From the NCBI GenBank assembly GCA_937891045.1, contig CALBEV010000016.1, positions 1-21,940 of the forward strand: DNA of 21,940 nucleotides, read 5' to 3'. Every line of letters begins with the position of its first letter. The first letter of the stretch is position 1. The position numbers were made by a program, and so were the translations under genes. Of the stretch, positions 15,025 through 21,940 are shown piece by piece. A model generated the notes under the pieces. That model was not told the DNA's origin. It made no database searches and was given only the letters and a program-made list of their open reading frames with translations. This DNA is from an uncultured Burkholderiales bacterium (GTDB lineage Bacteria; Pseudomonadota; Gammaproteobacteria; Burkholderiales; Burkholderiaceae).

Positions 15025-15720
15025 ATGGCCCGCCTGCCCCGCCTCACCCTCACCGACCACCCGCACCACGTCATCTTGCGCGGCAACAACCGGCAAGACA
15101 TTTTTCGTGACACCGCCGACCGCCAACGCATGCTGGGTCTGCTGGAAACCCAGGCCTTGGCGCACCAAGTGGAGGTGCATGCTTATGTGCTGATGAGCAA
15201 CCACCTGCATTTGCTGGTCACGCCCCGCCAAGACAAGGGCCTGCCGCTCATGATGCAAGACGTGGGACGCAGTTATGTGCGTCAATTCAACCAGCGCCAC
15301 GGCCGCACCGGCACGCTGTGGGAAGGGCGTTACCGCTCGACGCTGATTCAAACCGAGCGCTATTTTTTGGCCTGCATGGTCTATATCGATCTGAACCCGG
15401 TGCGCGCGGGCATGGTGACCCAGGCCGCCGACTTCCCTTGGTCCAGCCACGCGCATTACACCGGCACCCGCCAGGACGCTTGGCTCACGCCCCATCCGTT
15501 GTACTGGTCCTTGGGCAACACACCCTTCGCCCGTGAACTGGCTTATGCACAGCTTGTTAAAGCGGGCATTCAACAATCACAACAGCACGCGCTCACATCT
15601 GCCACGCTCAGCGGCTGGGCCTTGGGCGAGGAAAGCTTTGTCTCAGGTTTACAGCGACTCACCCCCAGGCGGGTCAGCAAGGCTGCGGCAGGGCGACCGC
15701 TCTCATCTGTCCCCAATTAA
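15025..15720 (+). CDS. REP-associated tyrosine transposase (RAYT, Y1/HUH superfamily)
   Basis: 231 residues. Seen: N-terminal RLPRLTLTDHPHHVILRGNN typical of the family, the HUH motif in MSNHLHLLV (H60, H62), the GRTGTLWEGRYRSTLI block (94-108) and a candidate catalytic tyrosine in MVYIDLNPVRAGM (Y120). These enzymes cut single-stranded DNA through a 5'-phosphotyrosine bond and are tied to spread of REP-type repeats; they are usually single-copy and not flanked by classical IS ends. No good Shine-Dalgarno site is seen. The frame is intact. The C-terminus (SSVPN) and stop are encoded by a repeat unit. It sits alone between the thioredoxin-like gene and gltB and is surrounded by six GGGG(T/A)C units. 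Confidence 0.93.
   Translation: MARLPRLTLTDHPHHVILRGNNRQDIFRDTADRQRMLGLLETQALAHQVEVHAYVLMSNHLHLLVTPRQDKGLPLMMQDVGRSYVRQFNQRHGRTGTLWEGRYRSTLIQTERYFLACMVYIDLNPVRAGMVTQAADFPWSSHAHYTGTRQDAWLTPHPLYWSLGNTPFARELAYAQLVKAGIQQSQQHALTSATLSGWALGEESFVSGLQRLTPRRVSKAAAGRPLSSVPN
15701..15720 (-). repeat. GGGGAC repeat unit overlapping the transposase stop
   Basis: Read on the minus strand it begins TTAATTGGGGACAGATGAGA. It differs at one base over TTAATTGGGG(A/T)CAGAT from the unit at 15750-15769. The plus strand of this unit encodes the last residues and TAA stop of the transposase. Confidence 0.7.
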
Positions 15721-15749
15721 ATAACCAAGTAAAAAATTCAAGAATTAAA

Positions 15750-15769
15750 TGGAATCTGACCCCAATTAA
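15750..15769 (-). repeat. GGGGTC repeat unit between transposase and gltB
   Basis: On the minus strand it reads TTAATTGGGGTCAGATTCCA. The GGGGTCAGATTCCA core matches both ends of the 17-bp inverted repeat at 14681 and 14933. It lies 5 bases before the likely -35 box of gltB. Confidence 0.75.
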
Positions 15770-15774
15770 TTTCG

Positions 15775-15803
15775 TTGAAATGGGTGCTGCGGTGCACTAT
15801 GCT
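15775..15803 (+). promoter_or_regulatory. Candidate sigma-70 promoter for gltB
   Basis: TTGAAA (15775-15780, 5 of 6 matches to the -35 consensus) and TATGCT (15798-15803, 4 of 6) are separated by 17 bases. This predicts a leader of about 30 bases before the gltB ATG. The site begins right after the last repeat unit. Pattern match and position only. Confidence 0.5.
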
Positions 15804-15839
15804 TAGCGCCCTTGATCGAAAAAACGAAGGATTCGCGCC

Positions 15840-18800
15840 ATGCAACAGGCATTTACCGAGGGTTTGTACCAGTCCAACCAAGAGCACGATGCTTGTGGCG
15901 TAGGTTTTGTGGCCCACATCAAAGGTAACAAAACCCACGAAATCGTCAGCCAAGCGCTGAAGATTTTGGAAAACCTGGATCACCGTGGTGCGGTCGGTGC
16001 CGATGCCTTGATGGGTGATGGCGCAGGTATCTTGATCCAACTGCCGGATGCGCTTTACCGCGAAGACATGGCGCAGCAAGGTGTGCATCTGCCAGCATTT
16101 GGCGAATACGGTGTGGGCATGGTCTTCTTGCCCAAAGAAAACGCGTCGCGTTTGGCTTGCGAGCAAGAACTCGAGCGCGCCATCCGTGCCGAGGGCCAAG
16201 TGCTGTTGGGCTGGCGCGATGTGCCAGTGAACAAAGACATGCCGATGTCACCCACGGTGCGGGCCAAAGAACCTTTGATACGCCAAGTGTTCATTGGTCG
16301 TGGCAACGATGTCATCGTGCAAGACGCTTTAGAGCGCAAGTTGTATGTGATTCGCAAAACCGCCAGCGCCGCCATTCAACACCTGAACCTCAAGCACGGC
16401 AAAGAGTATTACGTGCCCAGCATGTCCAGCCGCACCGTCATTTACAAAGGCCTGTTGTTGGCCGACCAGGTGGGCACCTATTTCAAAGACCTGCAAGACA
16501 CGCGCTGCACCTCTGCATTGGGCTTGGTGCACCAGCGTTTCTCCACCAACACCTTCCCCGAATGGCCGCTGGCCCACCCCTACCGTTATGTGGCGCACAA
16601 CGGCGAAATCAACACGGTCAAGGGCAACTACAACTGGATGAAGGCGCGTGAAGGTGTGATGTCCTCTGCTGTGTTGGGCGCAGACTTGCAAAAGCTCTAC
16701 CCGATCAGCTTCGCCGATCAATCCGACACCGCCACCTTCGACAACTGTTTGGAACTCTTGACGATGACCGGTTACCCTTTGAGCCAAGCGGTGATGATGA
16801 TGATTCCCGAGCCTTGGGAAAACCACAACACCATGGACCCACGTCGTCGTGCGTTCTATGAATACCACGCCGCCATGCTCGAGCCTTGGGACGGCCCCGC
16901 GTCCATCGTGTTCACCGATGGCCGCCAAATTGGCGCCACCCTCGACCGCAACGGCCTGCGTCCTTCACGCTACTGCATCACCGATGACGACATGGTGATC
17001 ATGGGTTCCGAGTCCGGTGTACTGCCCGTGCCCGAAAGCAAAATCGTGCGCAAGTGGCGCTTGCAACCCGGCAAGATGTTCCTGATCGATCTCGAGCAAG
17101 GCCGCATGATCGACGATGAAGAATTGAAGTCCGGCCTGGCCAACAGCAAGCCCTACAAACAATGGATTGAAAACCTGCGCATCCGTTTGGACGATGTGGC
17201 CGAGCATCCCGTGGGCTCGCCTGAGCGCAGCGATATTTCCTTGTTAGACCGCCAACAAGCCTTTGGCTACACCCAAGAAGATTTCAAATTCCTCATGGCC
17301 CCCATGGCGGCCAACGGCGAAGAAGCCTTGGGTTCGATGGGCAACGACAGCCCCTTGGCCGTGTTGAGTGACAAAAACAAACCGCTCTACAACTACTTCA
17401 AACAGCTGTTCGCGCAAGTGACCAACCCGCCGATCGACCCGATCCGCGAAGCTATCGTCATGTCCTTGGTGTCTTTCGTCGGCCCCAAGCCCAACCTGCT
17501 CGACATCAACCAGGTCAACCCACCGATGCGTCTCGAGGTGAGCCAGCCCGTGCTGGACTTCCAAGACATGGCCAAGCTGCGCCACATCGAAAGCATGACC
17601 AACGGCAAGTTCAAGAGCGCCACCTTGGACATCACCTACCCGCTGTCTTGGGGCCATGAAGGTGTCGAGGCCAAGCTGGCCTCACTCTGCGCCGAAGCCG
17701 TGGACCACATCAAGAGTGGCCACAACATCCTGATCATCAGCGACCGTGCCATCACCGCCACCCAAGTGGCTATTCCCGCTTTGCTGGCCTTGTCGGCCAT
17801 CCACCAACACCTGGTGAAAGAAGGCCTGCGCACCACCGCTGGTTTGGTGGTGGAAACCGGCAGCGCCCGCGAAGTGCACCACTTCGCGGTGTTGGCCGGT
17901 TATGGCGCAGAGGCCGTCCATCCTTATTTGGCAATGGAATCCTTGGCAGCGATGCACGCCGAGTTGCCCGGCGATTTATCGGCCGACAAAGCCATCTACA
18001 ACTATGTCAAAGCGATTGGCAAAGGCCTGTCAAAAATCATGTCCAAGATGGGCGTGTCCACCTACATGTCTTACTGCGGTGCGCAGTTGTTTGAAGCCAT
18101 CGGCTTGAACAGCGAAACCATTTCCAAGTACTTCACCGGCACACCAAGTCGCGTGGAAGGCATTGGTATTTTTGACATCGCTGAAGAAGCGATTCGCACC
18201 CACACCAGTGCCTTCAGCGACGACCCGCTGTTGGCTCAGATGCTCGACGCTGGCGGCGAATACGCTTGGCGCACCCGTGGCGAAGACCACATGTGGACGC
18301 CAGACGCGATTGCCAAGTTGCAGCACAGCACCCGTGCCAACAACTTCAGCACCTACAAAGAGTACGCGCAGATCATCAACGACCAAAGCCGCCGTCACAT
18401 GACTTTGCGTGGCTTGTTCGAATTCAAAATCGATCCAAGCAAAGCCATACCCCTGGACCAAGTCGAGCCCGCCACTGAAATCGTCAAACGCTTTGCAACA
18501 GGCGCCATGTCGCTGGGCTCGATCTCCACCGAAGCCCATGCCACTTTGGCCGTGGCCATGAACCGCATCGGCGGCAAGAGCAACACCGGCGAAGGCGGCG
18601 AAGACCCGGCGCGTTACCGCAATGAACTCAAAGGCATCCCGATCAAAGCGGGCGAGTCCTTGAAGAGTGTGATTGGCGACAAGCAAGTGGAAGTCGACAT
18701 GCCTTTGTTGGCTGGCGATTCTTTACGTTCCAAAATCAAGCAAGTGGCGTCGGGCCGCTTTGGTGTCACCGCCGAGTACCTGTCGTCCTCCGATCAAATC

Positions 18801-20528
18801 CAGATCAAGATGGCGCAAGGGGCCAAGCCGGGTGAGGGCGGTCAATTGCCCGGCACCAAAGTCTCTGAGTACATCGGTTTCTTGCGTTACTCGGTGCCTG
18901 GTGTCGGCCTCATCTCGCCACCACCGCACCACGACATTTATTCCATCGAAGACTTGGCGCAGCTCATCCACGATTTGAAAAACGTGGCACCGCATGCCGA
19001 CATCAGCGTCAAGCTGGTGTCCGAGGTGGGCGTGGGCACCATCGCTGCGGGTGTGGCCAAGTGCAAGGCCGACCATGTGGTGATCGCCGGACACGACGGC
19101 GGCACCGGCGCATCGCCCTGGTCCTCGATCAAACACGCGGGCAGCCCTTGGGAAATCGGCTTGGCCGAAACCCAACAAACCTTGGTGCTCAATGGTTTGC
19201 GCAGCCGCATTCGGGTGCAAACCGACGGTCAAATGAAAACCGGCCGCGATGTCGCCATCGGCGCTTTGTTGGGGGCCGATGAATTTGGTTTCGCCACCGC
19301 ACCGCTGGTGGTGGAAGGCTGCATCATGATGCGCAAATGCCACTTGAACACCTGCCCCGTGGGCGTGGCCACGCAAGACCCGGTGCTGCGTCAAAAGTTC
19401 TCTGGCAAGCCCGAGCATGTCGTCAACTATTTCTTCTTCATCGCCGAAGAAGTGCGCCACATCATGGCGCAACTGGGCATCGCCAAGTTCGATGATCTGA
19501 TTGGCCGTGCCGATTTGATCAACATGAAAAAAGGCGTGGAACATTGGAAAGCCAAAGGCTTGGACTTCAGCCGTTTGCTGGCCATGCCCGCAGTGCCGCC
19601 AGGCACAGCGCTGTTTCACACGCAAACCCAAGACCACGGTTTGGACAAAGCCTTGGACAAGGTGCTGATTGAGAAAAGCCGCGCCGCCATCGACAAGGGC
19701 GAGAAGGTGCAGTTCATGGAAGTCGCCCGCAACGTCAACCGTTCCGTGGGTGCCATGTTGTCGGGTGCGCTCACGCAAGTGCGCCCCGAAGGTTTGCCAG
19801 ACGACACGCTGCGCATCCAACTCGAGGGCACCGGTGGCCAATCCTTTGGTGCGTTCTTGGCCAAAGGCATCACGCTCTATTTGATTGGCGACGCCAACGA
19901 TTACACCGGCAAAGGTTTGTCGGGCGGGCGCGTCATCGTGCGCCCCAGCATCGACTTCCGTGGCGAGGCCGTGTCCAACATCATTGTCGGCAACACCGTG
20001 CTGTATGGCGCCACCAGCGGCGAAGCGTTTTTCAGCGGTGTTGCTGGTGAGCGTTTTGCGGTGCGTTTGTCCGGTGCCACCGCGGTGGTGGAAGGCACGG
20101 GCGACCATGGTTGCGAGTACATGACCGGCGGCACTGTGGCCGTGTTGGGCAACACCGGCCGCAATTTCGCTGCGGGCATGAGTGGCGGCATCGCGTATGT
20201 TTACAACGAAGACGGTCAGTTTGACAAACGCTGCAACACCGCCATGGTCAACATGGAACCCGTGCTCAGTGAAAAAGAACAAACCGCTTCAGTGCCCGCC
20301 GCGTTGTGGCACCGTGGTCAAAGCGATGAAGCGCAGTTGAAGAAACTGCTGGAAGAACACCACCGCTGGACCGGTTCTAAACGCGCCCGCGCTTTGTTGG
20401 ATAACTGGGCCGAGGCCCGTGGCAAGTTCGTCAAGGTGTTCCCCAACGAATACAAACGGGCGCTTGGCGAGCTGGCAGCCGCCGCCGAGAAACCCGCCAA
20501 GGCCAAAAAAGCCACCGTCAAGTCATAA
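15840..20528 (+). CDS. gltB: Glutamate synthase (NADPH) large subunit
   Basis: 1562 residues; with GltD it makes two glutamate from glutamine and 2-oxoglutarate, the GOGAT step of ammonium assimilation. The start has AAGGA (15827-15831) 8 bases upstream. Seen: an 18-residue propeptide then C19 in HDACGVGFV, the glutaminase nucleophile exposed by processing; a class II amidotransferase domain with [17 protein letters not shown] and [10 protein letters not shown]; a central domain; the FMN/2-oxoglutarate domain (about 850-1220) with [22 protein letters not shown] and [13 protein letters not shown]; the 3Fe-4S cysteines C1161, C1167 and C1172 in [15 protein letters not shown]; and the C-terminal beta-helix ([17 protein letters not shown]). 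The tail is rich in Lys and Ala. All catalytic elements are present. gltD follows after 18 bases. Confidence 0.98.
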   Translation: MQQAFTEGLYQSNQEHDACGVGFVAHIKGNKTHEIVSQALKILENLDHRGAVGADALMGDGAGILIQLPDALYREDMAQQGVHLPAFGEYGVGMVFLPKENASRLACEQELERAIRAEGQVLLGWRDVPVNKDMPMSPTVRAKEPLIRQVFIGRGNDVIVQDALERKLYVIRKTASAAIQHLNLKHGKEYYVPSMSSRTVIYKGLLLADQVGTYFKDLQDTRCTSALGLVHQRFSTNTFPEWPLAHPYRYVAHNGEINTVKGNYNWMKAREGVMSSAVLGADLQKLYPISFADQSDTATFDNCLELLTMTGYPLSQAVMMMIPEPWENHNTMDPRRRAFYEYHAAMLEPWDGPASIVFTDGRQIGATLDRNGLRPSRYCITDDDMVIMGSESGVLPVPESKIVRKWRLQPGKMFLIDLEQGRMIDDEELKSGLANSKPYKQWIENLRIRLDDVAEHPVGSPERSDISLLDRQQAFGYTQEDFKFLMAPMAANGEEALGSMGNDSPLAVLSDKNKPLYNYFKQLFAQVTNPPIDPIREAIVMSLVSFVGPKPNLLDINQVNPPMRLEVSQPVLDFQDMAKLRHIESMTNGKFKSATLDITYPLSWGHEGVEAKLASLCAEAVDHIKSGHNILIISDRAITATQVAIPALLALSAIHQHLVKEGLRTTAGLVVETGSAREVHHFAVLAGYGAEAVHPYLAMESLAAMHAELPGDLSADKAIYNYVKAIGKGLSKIMSKMGVSTYMSYCGAQLFEAIGLNSETISKYFTGTPSRVEGIGIFDIAEEAIRTHTSAFSDDPLLAQMLDAGGEYAWRTRGEDHMWTPDAIAKLQHSTRANNFSTYKEYAQIINDQSRRHMTLRGLFEFKIDPSKAIPLDQVEPATEIVKRFATGAMSLGSISTEAHATLAVAMNRIGGKSNTGEGGEDPARYRNELKGIPIKAGESLKSVIGDKQVEVDMPLLAGDSLRSKIKQVASGRFGVTAEYLSSSDQIQIKMAQGAKPGEGGQLPGTKVSEYIGFLRYSVPGVGLISPPPHHDIYSIEDLAQLIHDLKNVAPHADISVKLVSEVGVGTIAAGVAKCKADHVVIAGHDGGTGASPWSSIKHAGSPWEIGLAETQQTLVLNGLRSRIRVQTDGQMKTGRDVAIGALLGADEFGFATAPLVVEGCIMMRKCHLNTCPVGVATQDPVLRQKFSGKPEHVVNYFFFIAEEVRHIMAQLGIAKFDDLIGRADLINMKKGVEHWKAKGLDFSRLLAMPAVPPGTALFHTQTQDHGLDKALDKVLIEKSRAAIDKGEKVQFMEVARNVNRSVGAMLSGALTQVRPEGLPDDTLRIQLEGTGGQSFGAFLAKGITLYLIGDANDYTGKGLSGGRVIVRPSIDFRGEAVSNIIVGNTVLYGATSGEAFFSGVAGERFAVRLSGATAVVEGTGDHGCEYMTGGTVAVLGNTGRNFAAGMSGGIAYVYNEDGQFDKRCNTAMVNMEPVLSEKEQTASVPAALWHRGQSDEAQLKKLLEEHHRWTGSKRARALLDNWAEARGKFVKVFPNEYKRALGELAAAAEKPAKAKKATVKS

Positions 20529-20546
20529 GCAGTCACAGGATCCATC

Positions 20547-21940
20547 ATGGGAAAAATCACCGGCTTCATGGAATTCGAACGGGTCGAAGAGGGCTACAAG
20601 CCCGTGCCCGAGCGTTTGAAACATTACAAAGAGTTTGTTGTGGCTTTGTCGCCGGAGCAGGCCAAAACCCAAAGCGCTCGCTGCATGGATTGCGGCACAC
20701 CGTTTTGCAACAGCGGCTGCCCAATCAACAACATCATCCCCGACTTCAACGACTTGGTGTTCAACAACCAATGGCAAAACGCGCTCACGGTTTTGCACAG
20801 CACCAACAACTTTCCCGAGTTCACCGGCCGCATTTGCCCCGCGCCTTGCGAAGCGGCCTGCACCTTGAACGTGAACGATGACGCGGTGGGCATCAAGTCC
20901 ATCGAGCACGCCATCATCGACAAAGGCTGGTCTGAAGGTTGGGTCAAGCCCCAACTGGCCGCGCACAAGACCGGCAAAAAAGTCGCGGTCATTGGCGCTG
21001 GCCCGGCAGGCATGGCGGCGGCCCAACAGCTCGCGCGTGTCGGTCATGCGGTCACGGTGTTCGAAAAGAATGACCGCGTCGGCGGTTTGCTGCGCTATGG
21101 CATCCCCGATTTCAAAATGGAAAAATCCCATATCGACCGCCGCGTTGAGCAAATGCAAGCCGAGGGTGTGGTCTTCAAAACCGGCGTCTTGGTCGGCGAC
21201 TGGCCCAAAGACAGCAAGGTGACCAACTGGGCCAAAGAAAGCATCAGCGCCGAACAGCTGAAAAAAGAATTCGATGCGGTGCTGCTGACCGGCGGCTCTG
21301 AAGTCTCGCGTGACTTGCCTGTCCCAGGCCGAGACTTGAACGGTGTGCATTTCGCCATGGAGTTTTTGCCGCAGCAAAACAAAGTGAACGCAGGCGACAA
21401 GATCAAAGACCAATTGCGTGCCGATGGTAAACACGTGATCGTCATCGGTGGTGGCGATACTGGCTCCGATTGCGTCGGTACCAGCACCCGCCACGGGGCT
21501 GTCAGCGTCGAACAATTCGAGGTCATGCCCATGCCCCCCGAGCAGGAAAACAAGCCGCTGGTGTGGCCGTATTGGCCGCTGAAGATGCGCACCAGCTCCA
21601 GCCACGAAGAGGGTGCGGAAAAAGGCGTGCTCAAACGCGAGTTCGCCATCTCCACCAAAGAGTTCGTGGGTGAAAAAGGCAAACTCACTGGCTTGAAAAC
21701 CGTGCGGGTTGAAATGAAAGACGGCAAGCTCACCGAAGTGCCTGGCACCGAAGAAATCCACAAAGCCGACATGGTGTTGTTGGCCATGGGCTTCACCAAC
21801 CCGGTGGCCTCGGTGCTGGAAGCCTTTGGGGTGGACAAAGACGCCCGAGGCAATGCCAAGGCCCACACCGAGGAGGGCAGTGGCTACATCACCAACGTGC
21901 CCAAGGTGTTTGCTGCCGGAGACATTCGGCGTGGCCAGTC
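20547..21940 (+). CDS. gltD: Glutamate synthase small subunit, partial (cut by window end)
   Basis: 464 complete codons are present and the frame is open to the edge. GltD passes electrons from NADPH through FAD and two 4Fe-4S clusters to GltB. AGGA (20537-20540) lies 6 bases before the ATG. Seen: the N-terminal start [12 protein letters not shown]; cysteines for the Fe-S clusters at 46, 49, 54, 58 and 97, 101, 105 ([14 protein letters not shown] and [10 protein letters not shown]); the FAD motif [12 protein letters not shown] (148-159); the NADPH motif [11 protein letters not shown] (299-309); and [10 protein letters not shown] near the end, the second FAD contact. Only roughly the last 20-30 residues are missing. 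It lies 18 bases after gltB and is surely co-transcribed with it. Confidence 0.97.
   Translation, partial: MGKITGFMEFERVEEGYKPVPERLKHYKEFVVALSPEQAKTQSARCMDCGTPFCNSGCPINNIIPDFNDLVFNNQWQNALTVLHSTNNFPEFTGRICPAPCEAACTLNVNDDAVGIKSIEHAIIDKGWSEGWVKPQLAAHKTGKKVAVIGAGPAGMAAAQQLARVGHAVTVFEKNDRVGGLLRYGIPDFKMEKSHIDRRVEQMQAEGVVFKTGVLVGDWPKDSKVTNWAKESISAEQLKKEFDAVLLTGGSEVSRDLPVPGRDLNGVHFAMEFLPQQNKVNAGDKIKDQLRADGKHVIVIGGGDTGSDCVGTSTRHGAVSVEQFEVMPMPPEQENKPLVWPYWPLKMRTSSSHEEGAEKGVLKREFAISTKEFVGEKGKLTGLKTVRVEMKDGKLTEVPGTEEIHKADMVLLAMGFTNPVASVLEAFGVDKDARGNAKAHTEEGSGYITNVPKVFAAGDIRRGQ

Noticed and set aside
18723..20282. Long minus-strand open frame of 519 codons opposite gltB
   Set aside because: It is a mirror frame of a highly conserved coding sequence, has low-complexity composition rich in His, Ala, Val and Gly, and shows no motif.
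20523..21866. Minus-strand open frame of 447 codons opposite gltD
   Set aside because: The plus strand is clearly GltD with all cofactor motifs; the opposite frame shows no family pattern.
1..21940. CRISPR array, tRNA, rRNA or phage genes
   Set aside because: No regularly spaced repeats, no cloverleaf-like sequence noted and no phage structural or integrase genes among the coding frames.

Overview
This window looks like a chromosomal segment of a betaproteobacterium of the order Burkholderiales, most likely family Comamonadaceae (Limnohabitans/Rhodoferax/Acidovorax type). That is an inference from protein style and from gene order: lysA-lptM-cyaY-mrcA-pil genes-aroK-aroB-dgt, and later gltB-gltD. 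The coding density is very high and most genes are housekeeping genes. No tRNA, rRNA or CRISPR array was seen.

Layout. Positions 1-1154 (minus strand) hold the front part of lysA and the small lipoprotein gene lptM, joined by an ATGA overlap. Frataxin cyaY (plus) diverges from them and runs head-on, with a 1-bp gap, into mrcA (penicillin-binding protein 1a, minus). Divergent from mrcA is a plus-strand chain of eight genes (4078-11065) with no gap between any of them: pilM-like, pilN, a fused pilO-pilP, pilQ, aroK, aroB, dgt and a DUF1415 gene. Every junction is an ATGA overlap except pilQ/aroK (17 bp). The mrcA / pil(hof) / aroK / aroB order is the same as the E. coli mrcA-hofMNOPQ-aroKB region.

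From 11066 to 14653 come a DUF4143-type AAA ATPase preceded by a palindrome, an overlapping SAM-dependent methyltransferase of the PF13679 type, a likely intrinsic terminator, an NAD-dependent epimerase and, convergent to it, a thioredoxin-like gene. Positions 14654-15770 are the only clearly mobile part: a REP-associated tyrosine transposase (RAYT) surrounded by six short units starting GGGG(T/A)C, two of which form a perfect 17-bp inverted repeat bounding a 269-bp hairpin-rich segment. The window ends with gltB (glutamate synthase large subunit) and the start of gltD (small subunit), cut by the window edge.

The most interesting signal is the reduced alignment complex: a PilM-like protein of 231 residues that appears to lack the nucleotide-binding half of the actin fold, a short glutamine-rich PilN, a PilO-PilP fusion with no PilP lipobox, and a 442-residue PilQ without AMIN domains. 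This is closer in size to the Hof/Com DNA-uptake sets of gammaproteobacteria than to the usual pilMNOPQ of this lineage. Second is the RAYT with its repeat cluster, whose last unit supplies the transposase stop codon and lies beside the likely gltB promoter.
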